Below are positions 1 through 4,036 of a DNA stretch of 7,310 bases, piece by piece. Below the pieces are notes generated by a model that saw only the letters and a program-made list of their open reading frames with translations, did no database searches and had not been told where the DNA came from. The stretch covers positions 1 through 7,310 of the forward strand of contig JAISWY010000276.1 in NCBI GenBank assembly GCA_031270925.1, written 5' to 3'. Numbering within the stretch: position 1 is the first letter of the stretch; each line of letters opens with the position of its first letter. Both the position numbers and the translations under genes were made by a program. This DNA is from Candidatus Symbiothrix sp. Its GTDB lineage: Bacteria; Bacteroidota; Bacteroidia; Bacteroidales; Azobacteroidaceae.

Positions 1-291
1 TAAAGGATCTTCTTCCGGTTTGAAATCCTCTTCGGGATTACCGGTATCTGTAAACGCCTTTTTTAACAATTCCGTTTCGATACGTTTCAACTTGTAAAAT
101 GCTTGTTTTAAGGCATCTACCGTGTTTTTCGTTGCTTCGCCCATTTCTTGTGAAACGGCGTCCGACAATCGTTTGATAATTTCCTCTTTGTTCAATTGTT
201 CCGTTTCCGAAACAACTTCACTCGTTCCAACCGCCGTTTCTACGGTTTCCGTGGGTTCTTCCGTTACCGGAAGGATGACAGTTTCGCTCAT
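1..291 (-). CDS. DUF349 domain-containing protein, N-terminal 97 codons (partial)
   Basis: The minus-strand frame is open from the ATG at 291 to the window edge, giving 97 residues that begin MSETVILPVTEEP. Residues 1-35 are rich in Glu, Thr and Val and probably disordered. Residues 36-80 form a charged helical stretch (KEEIIKRLSDAV, then VDALKQAFYKLKRIETELLKKAF), followed by an acidic linker EEDFKPEEDP. This layout, especially the ALKQAFYKL...KAF block before an acidic linker, matches from memory the N-terminus of large coiled-coil DUF349 proteins of Bacteroidales. The DUF349 repeats themselves would lie outside the window, so the assignment rests on the N-terminus alone. There is no signal peptide, which suggests a cytoplasmic protein. 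The molecular role of the family in Bacteroidota is not established. A leftward promoter-like site sits about 45 bp upstream of the ATG. Confidence 0.72.
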   Translation of the reverse strand, partial: MSETVILPVTEEPTETVETAVGTSEVVSETEQLNKEEIIKRLSDAVSQEMGEATKNTVDALKQAFYKLKRIETELLKKAFTDTGNPEEDFKPEEDPL

Positions 292-307
292 AGCACATTC
301 TATTTAA

Positions 308-321
308 GGATATTTCTATCC
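308..321 (-). other. Small leader hairpin with a GAAA tetraloop
   Basis: In the predicted leader of the DUF349 transcript the RNA reads GGAUA-GAAA-UAUCC: a 5-bp stem closed by a GNRA-type loop, ending 17 nt before the start codon. It may be an mRNA-stabilising or translation-affecting element, but a stem this short can occur by chance. Confidence 0.25.
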
Positions 322-330
322 GAGTTGTTT

Positions 331-396
331 AGTTTGCAAAGCTATGAATTTTTTTTCAATCCGATTGCGTGAATTGGAAAATTTTTTCTACCTTTT
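331..396. repeat. Left copy of a duplicated promoter segment
   Basis: This 66-bp stretch matches 3070-3134 in the same orientation at 54 of 66 positions, with one base of length difference in a T run. Shared blocks include TGCAAAGCTATGAA, a T run, and TGAATTG followed by an A/T run and TTTTCTA. The leftward -7 box (TAGCTTTG) is intact here, while the rightward counterpart reads TACCTTTT instead of TAnnTTTG. No plus-strand gene follows this copy, which fits loss of the rightward promoter. Confidence 0.6.
337..359 (-). promoter_or_regulatory. Candidate promoter of the DUF349 gene
   Basis: Read on the minus strand, 344-337 is TAGCTTTG, which fits the Bacteroidota -7 consensus TAnnTTTG. The ATG at 291 would lie about 45 nt downstream, a normal leader length. 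The nearest upstream TTG (359-357) is only 12 nt away, shorter than the usual 17-21, so the -33 element is poor. Confidence 0.45.
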
Positions 397-404
397 TAAT
401 TTAA

Positions 405-1337
405 TTACCTTATGAATTGTACGATTGCCGGTAGCAATTCATCGACCAAGGGCAATGCGGGATTGGTATAAACGGCGATTTGCGGTAATTGTTCCGTCGA
501 TTCGCATTTTTTCAAAACATGATTCATCGACTCGATGATTTTTTTACCGGCTTTCGGATTGGCTTCGGCTAACCAATCGGCGTGAATCGTTGGAACTTGT
601 ATATCGGTCGTTCCCTGAATAATCAAAATCGGGATATTCAGCTTTTTGATTTCTTCTTTCGGAGAATATTTTATCCACGAAATCATGTAAGGCTGCACAC
701 TCGGACGAAACAACGAAAACAGCGTCGTTGGAACATCCGTTACCGTTTGGCCTTTTTTCAACTGTGCAAAAATAGGGGTAATCAGTTCCAAAACCGTTGC
801 CGGCTGATTTTTCAGTTGTTCCATAATAACCTCATCGGCCGGAAGTGCTACGCCTGCCAGCGAAACAAAAGTCGAAACGTGCGGATTTTCCATGGCTGCC
901 AACATTCCAATCAATGAACCTTCGCTGTGTCCAATAATCGTAATCGATTGAAAACGAGTGTCTTTTGCCAATAAGTCAATCCAAAGTTTCACGTCGTTCA
1001 CGTAGGTTTCAAAACGCAAATCTTCCTCTTTTAATCCGGCGTCTTTGCTTTCGCCGATTGCCCGCTTATCGAACCGGAGCGATGCTATTCCGTTCTGTTC
1101 CAATCCTTCGGCCAAATATTTTAAAGTATTGGTTTGCATCGTTGGTTGGTTACCGTTACGATCGGTAGGGCCGGAGCCGGCAATCAATAATGCGATCGGA
1201 ATGTTTTGGGCGGAATCGGGCAGCAATAATGTACCGTAAATATCGCCGTTACTTGTTTTTACGACTATGTTTTCTTCTACAGCGTAAAAATAGCTTGCTG
1301 AAAGAAGAAAAAAGCAAAGAAAAATCCTTCGTTTCAT
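405..1337 (-). CDS. Secreted alpha/beta hydrolase
   Basis: This 310-residue protein starts at the ATG at 1337. A basic-hydrophobic signal peptide covers about residues 1-19 (MKRRIFLCFFLLSA..., probable cleavage after SYFYA). No lipobox cysteine follows it, so a periplasmic or secreted enzyme is expected. Alpha/beta hydrolase landmarks are all present: an oxyanion-side loop GSGPTDRNGN at 54-63, SLRFDKRAIGES at 86-97, the nucleophile elbow GHSEGS with Ser138, the acid Asp245 in QGTTDIQVP, and His273 in ESMNHVLK. The triad therefore looks complete and the length is normal for the family. The substrate cannot be read from sequence; an esterase or peptidase-like role is possible. The start lies 23 bp after the stop of the PH-domain gene on the same strand with no promoter in the gap, so it is probably the last gene of that operon. 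Confidence 0.88.
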   Translation of the reverse strand: MKRRIFLCFFLLSASYFYAVEENIVVKTSNGDIYGTLLLPDSAQNIPIALLIAGSGPTDRNGNQPTMQTNTLKYLAEGLEQNGIASLRFDKRAIGESKDAGLKEEDLRFETYVNDVKLWIDLLAKDTRFQSITIIGHSEGSLIGMLAAMENPHVSTFVSLAGVALPADEVIMEQLKNQPATVLELITPIFAQLKKGQTVTDVPTTLFSLFRPSVQPYMISWIKYSPKEEIKKLNIPILIIQGTTDIQVPTIHADWLAEANPKAGKKIIESMNHVLKKCESTEQLPQIAVYTNPALPLVDELLPAIVQFIR

Positions 1338-1360
1338 TATGGTATTTTATTTTATGAAAT

Positions 1361-1855
1361 TCACTTAGTGATTTGGTTTTGAATGGCTTGAATAACCAAA
1401 TCGCGGTTTTCACAACTCAAAGCATATTTTTTGCCATTTTCCGTTTCAATCCAAAAAGATTGCGAACGATTCCCAATATAAGAATAAAAATTACCGATTT
1501 GCCGGTTGTAAAATAAGCCTATATAACCAAACAAACCGCCGCTTCCAAACAAACGAATACCATATTGTCCAACCGGAAAATTAATATTTTTGATTGACTG
1601 TATGGAAATGATCAAATTTCCTCTTAAACGATGAATGATAAGTTGATTTTCAGTCAATTCGACAAAGGTGGCCATTTGCAATAAAAAATACAAAAGAATA
1701 ACGGGTAACCCAATGGAAGCCAATAAACTAACAATATCAAACTGATGTAACAACTGATTTATAAGGATGTATTCGGCATACATCAACAAAGGTACAACAA
1801 TCCATGTAATAACCTTGACTGTGCTGTTCCAACGCACTTTTTGTTTGAGATTCAT
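1361..1855 (-). CDS. Membrane-anchored bacterial PH-domain protein
   Basis: The start is taken as the ATG at 1855 (164 residues, MNLKQKVRW...). An in-frame TTG at 1879 would add eight residues and overlap the stop of the upstream gene, and is less likely. Two hydrophobic segments, about residues 12-36 and 41-64, would anchor the protein. The rest resembles bacterial PH-like domains: strands around ENQLIIHRL, then the marker segment GSGGLFGYIG at 104-113, and a closing ENGKKYALSCENRDLVIQAI segment whose last helix is typical of the fold. The best family guess is the bPH_5 type (PF10882), named from memory of its glycine-rich signature. The role is unknown. The gene lies 20 bp after the 66-residue membrane protein and 23 bp before the hydrolase, consistent with a three-gene operon. 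A decayed copy of its 3' end is present at 2282-2326. Confidence 0.75.
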   Translation of the reverse strand: MNLKQKVRWNSTVKVITWIVVPLLMYAEYILINQLLHQFDIVSLLASIGLPVILLYFLLQMATFVELTENQLIIHRLRGNLIISIQSIKNINFPVGQYGIRLFGSGGLFGYIGLFYNRQIGNFYSYIGNRSQSFWIETENGKKYALSCENRDLVIQAIQNQITK

Positions 1856-1875
1856 GATGTAAATATTTAATGGAA

Positions 1876-2076
1876 TCAATCTTTTTTAGTTTTTTTTCTG
1901 CCAAGAACAAGCACCACGAAACAACAGCTCAACAAAGAGCAAAAAAATGCTTCCAGTCCAATGTGTAACCAATTTTTAGGTTGGGAAATAAAATAGGTCA
2001 AAGCAAAATAAATAATTGAACCGACCATCGTTCCTGCAAAAACCGCCAATAAGCGTTGTTTCCAATTGGATTTCAT
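1876..2076 (-). CDS. Small two-helix membrane protein, function unknown
   Basis: This 66-residue ORF starts at the ATG at 2076. A short basic N-terminus (MKSNWKQR) is followed by hydrophobic segments at about 9-31 and 38-58 and a very basic tail, GRKKTKKD. Both ends are positively charged, so a helical hairpin with both termini in the cytoplasm is predicted. I do not recognise the family. Support for it being real comes from its position: it is the first gene after a well-formed promoter (2184-2215), with a leader of about 100 nt, and the PH-domain gene follows within 20 bp. It may be a partner or chaperone-like subunit of that protein, but this is inference. Confidence 0.65.
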   Translation of the reverse strand: MKSNWKQRLLAVFAGTMVGSIIYFALTYFISQPKNWLHIGLEAFFCSLLSCCFVVLVLGRKKTKKD

Positions 2077-2183
2077 ATATTTTTTTTAATTAATAACTCT
2101 TGTTTATTTTGTTTGAATCATCTGAAAAAAACTATATGAATATTTGATAAGCATATTGACATGATAATTTAACAATTCGCCGA

Positions 2184-2215
2184 CAAAAATAAAAACTTTT
2201 TTTCAATTTTTCAAA
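2184..2215 (-). promoter_or_regulatory. Promoter of the small-TM / PH / hydrolase operon
   Basis: On the minus strand TTTG (2215-2212) is followed after 20 nt by TATTTTTG (2191-2184), an exact fit to the Bacteroidota -33/-7 pattern with normal spacing. The site lies inside a 127-bp repeat, and the identical arrangement recurs 638 bp away in front of the four-helix membrane protein gene. Confidence 0.65.
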
Positions 2216-2219
2216 CATT

Positions 2220-2265
2220 ATGAAAGAATAATTAATTCAACCGGTATCATTAACTCTTCTTTCAT
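2220..2265. repeat. Inverted repeat inside the left 127-bp repeat
   Basis: Arms 2220-2236 and 2249-2265 are 17 nt each around a 12-nt loop containing ACCGGT. As minus-strand RNA, 16 of 17 positions pair (one G-U wobble, one G-A mismatch). As plus-strand RNA two positions fail, so the hairpin is better on the minus strand. It lies immediately upstream of the -33 box and is not followed by a U run. A regulator-binding dyad or a terminator of the decayed upstream gene are both possible. Confidence 0.5.
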
Positions 2266-2281
2266 CGGTAAAACATATATG

Positions 2282-2326
2282 AATGCTTGGGATAACCAAC
2301 TCATGATTTTCACACGATTCAGAAAA
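2282..2326 (-). pseudogene. Relic of the 3' end of a PH-domain gene
   Basis: Translating the minus strand here gives SESCENHELVIPSI, which aligns with the C-terminus of the intact PH-domain protein (SCENRDLVIQAI); eight of twelve residues are identical. The DNA is also similar to 1381-1415, including ATAACCAA and TTTTCACA blocks. The relic is in frame with, and begins just after, the stop codon of the four-helix membrane protein gene, and has no start of its own. It looks like the remaining tail of a lost paralogue. Confidence 0.55.
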
Positions 2327-2332
2327 GTTATT

Positions 2333-2773
2333 TTAACGTTTCCACACAACAGGAATTTTACCCCAAAGGGATTCTACAAGGTATATAGCCGAAAATATAC
2401 CAAAAAGAAAAGATACAAACACCAACTTGTATGGGTTTGTATCAGGATAATTCAATATTTCGTACCACCAATAGCGATACAAAAGATAGTGAGCAATTCC
2501 CGACATAAAGAATGATAGCAGTAGAAATACACGTTTCCTTTTCGCCGCTAATGTTGCATTATCGTCATTGTCAACAATAGACAATGTTAAATATTTTCGT
2601 AAAAAGCCACAACACATTCTAATAATTAGTCCTAAAAATAGAACTGAACACATATCTTTACATACAGTTTTGATATTACCGGTAATTAAAAAATCAAATG
2701 CAAAAAGCCATAAAATGAACTCTCCCATTATTGAAAAGAAAAAAGATTTGAAAAATAATACGAATTCCTTCAT
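2333..2773 (-). CDS. Four-helix membrane protein, function unknown
   Basis: This 146-residue ORF starts at the ATG at 2773 (MKEFVLFFKS...). Hydrophobic segments lie at about 5-30, 40-57, 81-103 and 115-136, with a charged hydrophilic loop (about 60-80, containing DNDDNATLAAKRKR) between the second and third. The N-terminal part is unusually rich in Phe. I do not recognise a family. A strong promoter match about 50-80 bp upstream, inside the right copy of the 127-bp repeat, supports expression. Its stop codon (2333-2335) is followed in the same frame by a decayed PH-domain tail, so the gene occupies the place where a small-membrane-protein/PH pair might once have been. It could itself be shortened at the C-terminus; nothing in the sequence proves this. 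Confidence 0.6.
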   Translation of the reverse strand: MKEFVLFFKSFFFSIMGEFILWLFAFDFLITGNIKTVCKDMCSVLFLGLIIRMCCGFLRKYLTLSIVDNDDNATLAAKRKRVFLLLSFFMSGIAHYLLYRYWWYEILNYPDTNPYKLVFVSFLFGIFSAIYLVESLWGKIPVVWKR

Positions 2774-2821
2774 TTATTTAAATTATTTTAAAATTGATAT
2801 GATAAATTAACAATTCGCTGA

Positions 2822-2853
2822 CAAAAATAAAAACTTTTTTTCAAATTTTCAAA
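2822..2853 (-). promoter_or_regulatory. Promoter of the four-helix membrane protein gene
   Basis: On the minus strand TTTG (2853-2850), 20 nt, then TATTTTTG (2829-2822) matches the Bacteroidota promoter pattern exactly. The predicted leader before the ATG at 2773 is roughly 40 nt. A second leftward box, TACTTTTG at 2939-2932, has no matching -33 element. Confidence 0.65.
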
Positions 2854-2857
2854 CATT

Positions 2858-2903
2858 ATGAAAGAATTATTAATGCAACCGGTATCATTAACTCTTCTTT
2901 CAT
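2858..2903. repeat. Inverted repeat inside the right 127-bp repeat
   Basis: Arms 2858-2874 and 2887-2903 surround a 12-nt loop. As minus-strand RNA 15 of 17 positions pair, counting one G-U. It carries one extra mismatch relative to the left copy, so the stem is slightly degraded. Confidence 0.45.
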
Positions 2904-2961
2904 CGATAAAACATATATGATTTAACATCGGCAAAAGTACTTGTATTGTATTTCTTTTTGA

Positions 2962-2981
2962 ATTTTCTCAGGATTCAGAAA
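2962..2981 (-). pseudogene. Possible second, more decayed PH-gene tail
   Basis: Eighteen of 20 bases match 2306-2325 in the left relic. In the corresponding minus-strand frame it reads S-E-S-stop-E-N, where the left relic reads SESCEN. It stands 41 bp from the end of the right 127-bp repeat, while in the left copy the match lies 23 bp away, an 18-bp (six-codon) difference that keeps the frame. The match is short, so this is tentative. Confidence 0.3.
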
Positions 2982-3069
2982 CAAGGACAATAAAGTCAAT
3001 GCTTTTTTATTATGTCTTTTTTAACTTTTTACATTGTTTAATGCATGAATTATTATTAATTATTCTGAT

Positions 3070-3134
3070 AGCCTGCAAAGCTATGAATTTTTTTCACTCC
3101 AACTGCTTGAATTGAAAAAAATTTTCTATCTTTG
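3070..3134. repeat. Right copy of the duplicated promoter segment
   Basis: This is the partner of 331-396. It holds promoter boxes in both directions: TAGCTTTG on the minus strand (3083-3076) and TATCTTTG on the plus strand (3127-3134). The leftward box no longer faces a nearby gene, whereas the rightward one serves the PorV-like gene. Confidence 0.6.
3107..3134 (+). promoter_or_regulatory. Promoter of the PorV-like / helix-hairpin-helix operon
   Basis: TTG at 3107-3109, 17 nt, then TATCTTTG at 3127-3134 fits the TTG/TAnnTTTG pattern of Bacteroidota. Transcription would begin near 3140, giving a leader of about 40 nt to the ATG at 3181. This placement rules out the longer reading frame that begins with TTG at 3112, because that codon would lie within the promoter. 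Confidence 0.6.
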
Positions 3135-3180
3135 TCGCGCTTTCTTTCGAAAACCAAATGTGAAACCAAAATATAACCAG

Positions 3181-3984
3181 ATGAAACACATTATCCAACA
3201 ACCGGTTAAGATCTTTACTGTGATCTTTTCCTTGTTAAAATGTTTTGAGATCTCGGCTGTCGACGAGTTTTTGCAAACCGATGCGCGTAGCTTGGCTTTG
3301 GGTCGTGTACGGGCGTTGAGCGAAGAATTGGTCAATCCGGCAAATTTGTCTTTTTCTTCGGAGAAAGAAATCGGTCTGACTGTGTTTAATCACTTTGAAA
3401 TGAGTGAGTTAAATACGGCTACTCTCTATTGGAAATGTCCCAATTCGAAAATTGATTTCGGGACAAAGTTCGTAACTTTCGGTTATTCCGATTACCGGAT
3501 TTCGAGTTGGCAAGGATTTTTATCGAAAAAAATCTTTTCGAATCTTGCAATTGGAATCCAATTGGAAACAATTATGCAATCGTCTATTTTAGAAGAAGAT
3601 AGTCGATATTTTTTGTCTTCCGGAATTGGAATTTCGTATCGTTTGAACGAGCGATTTGACTTGTCGGTTTTAGGTGAAAATGTTTTAACTACTTATGAAA
3701 CAAAACCTTGGCGATGGATGGCGGGCATCCGCTATCATCTATCGAATGAAGCGGTTGTTTTGATGGAAACTGCTACTGGAAAAATTGTTCCGTTTGCCTT
3801 TTCCGTCGGATTGGAATATGCGTTTTCGGAATCGTTTTTCCTTCGTTCGGGATACGATTCGCAAGGGAAAGCGCCTTCTTTTGGCATTGGTTATCAATGG
3901 AATAAGTGGAAAATTGATGTCGGATTTTCTTTGCATCAAGTTTTGGGAATCAGCAGTGGAGCCAGTGTGAGTTATGAATTGTGA
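3181..3984 (+). CDS. PorV/PorQ-like outer-membrane beta-barrel protein
   Basis: The ATG at 3181 gives 267 residues with a signal-peptide-like start (MKHIIQQPVK, then a hydrophobic stretch to about residue 26). Residues 34-58 contain DARSLALGRVRALSEELVNP followed by ANLSF. This A-x-x-ALG...NPA pattern opens many FadL/PorV-type barrels of Bacteroidota, where an N-terminal segment plugs the pore. The remainder is alternating beta-strand sequence with aromatic residues (for example FVTFGYSDYRI, GIGISYRLNERFDLSVLGENVL, FFLRSGYD, FGIGYQWNKWKIDVGFSLH) and ends SVSYEL, as expected of a barrel. It is shorter than, and does not closely resemble, the true type IX secretion proteins PorV and PorQ, so no symbol is given. 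It is followed after 52 bp by the helix-hairpin-helix barrel gene, and the two are probably co-transcribed. Its ligand or partner is unknown. Confidence 0.7.
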   Translation: MKHIIQQPVKIFTVIFSLLKCFEISAVDEFLQTDARSLALGRVRALSEELVNPANLSFSSEKEIGLTVFNHFEMSELNTATLYWKCPNSKIDFGTKFVTFGYSDYRISSWQGFLSKKIFSNLAIGIQLETIMQSSILEEDSRYFLSSGIGISYRLNERFDLSVLGENVLTTYETKPWRWMAGIRYHLSNEAVVLMETATGKIVPFAFSVGLEYAFSESFFLRSGYDSQGKAPSFGIGYQWNKWKIDVGFSLHQVLGISSGASVSYEL

Positions 3985-4023
3985 ATTGAGAATTGTGAAT
4001 TGAGAATTGAGAATTGAGAATGA
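3975..4023 (+). repeat. Heptamer tandem repeat between two co-directional genes
   Basis: Six perfect copies of WGAATTG (TGAATTG or AGAATTG) run from 3975 to 4016, followed by a degenerate seventh, AGAATGA. The array begins inside the last codons of the PorV-like gene, contains its TGA stop (3982-3984), and ends 13 bp before the ATG of the next gene. It fills most of the intergenic gap. As 7 is not a multiple of 3, each copy gained or lost would shift the frame and change the spacing between stop and start. Confidence 0.9.
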
Positions 4024-4036
4024 AAAATTGCGTACT

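Larger units (their letters stand above)
2156..2282. repeat. 127-bp direct repeat, left copy (promoter and hairpin)
   Basis: This segment matches 2794-2920 in the same orientation at 120 of 127 positions with no gaps, a fixed offset of 638 bp. It holds a complete leftward promoter and, on its promoter-distal side, a long inverted repeat. Homology stops sharply at 2282, where a relic of a PH-domain gene begins. Both copies sit directly upstream of minus-strand membrane-protein genes, so the element serves as a duplicated promoter region. Confidence 0.9.
2794..2920. repeat. 127-bp direct repeat, right copy (promoter and hairpin)
   Basis: This is the partner of 2156-2282, with seven substitutions and no gaps. 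The promoter boxes and their 20-nt spacing are unchanged, as is the ACCGGT loop of the hairpin, while three of the seven changes fall in the hairpin region. Confidence 0.9.
2774..3180. other. 407-bp gene-free AT-rich region
   Basis: No credible gene was found here on either strand; ATGs in 2921-3070 run into stops almost at once (for example ATG-CAT-TAA on the minus strand). It contains the right 127-bp repeat, the possible second PH relic, the right copy of the duplicated promoter segment, and the promoter and leader of the PorV-like gene. The base composition is visibly more AT-rich than the flanking genes. Confidence 0.7.

Noticed and set aside
122..307. Plus-strand 61-codon ORF across the DUF349 start
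   Set aside because: It is antisense to the DUF349 coding region, Ser/Thr/Val-rich as expected from reverse reading of Glu/Thr codons, and has no promoter.
582..917. Plus-strand 111-codon ORF opposite the hydrolase
   Set aside because: It is antisense to a gene with a full catalytic triad, and its product is a low-complexity Arg/Asn-rich sequence typical of a shadow frame.
1856..1879. TTG start for the PH-domain protein, overlapping the preceding stop
   Set aside because: An ATG 24 bp further on gives a basic start before the first membrane helix. The overlap is possible but less likely.
2218..2265. Fifteen-codon minus-strand ORF (MKEELMIPVELIILS) kept in both 127-bp repeats
   Set aside because: It lies upstream of the promoter boxes and coincides with the hairpin arms, so its open frame is explained by the repeat identity. 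It is too short to support as a peptide gene.
2156..2920. CRISPR array or insertion sequence as explanation of the two 127-bp repeats
   Set aside because: There are only two copies, they are far longer than CRISPR repeats and 638 bp apart, no transposase lies between them, and the repeats are direct rather than inverted.
3112..3180. Upstream extension of the PorV-like gene from a TTG at 3112
   Set aside because: The TTG and the following codons overlap the TATCTTTG promoter box, so they would lie before the transcript start. The ATG at 3181 gives a better signal peptide.
3181..3984. Identification as PorQ or PorV of the type IX secretion system
   Set aside because: The general barrel pattern fits, but the length and N-terminal segment differ and no other type IX component is in the window.
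4007..4036. Ten-residue N-terminal extension of the helix-hairpin-helix protein from a TTG
   Set aside because: It starts inside the heptamer repeat and would place charged residues before an otherwise good signal peptide beginning at the ATG at 4037.
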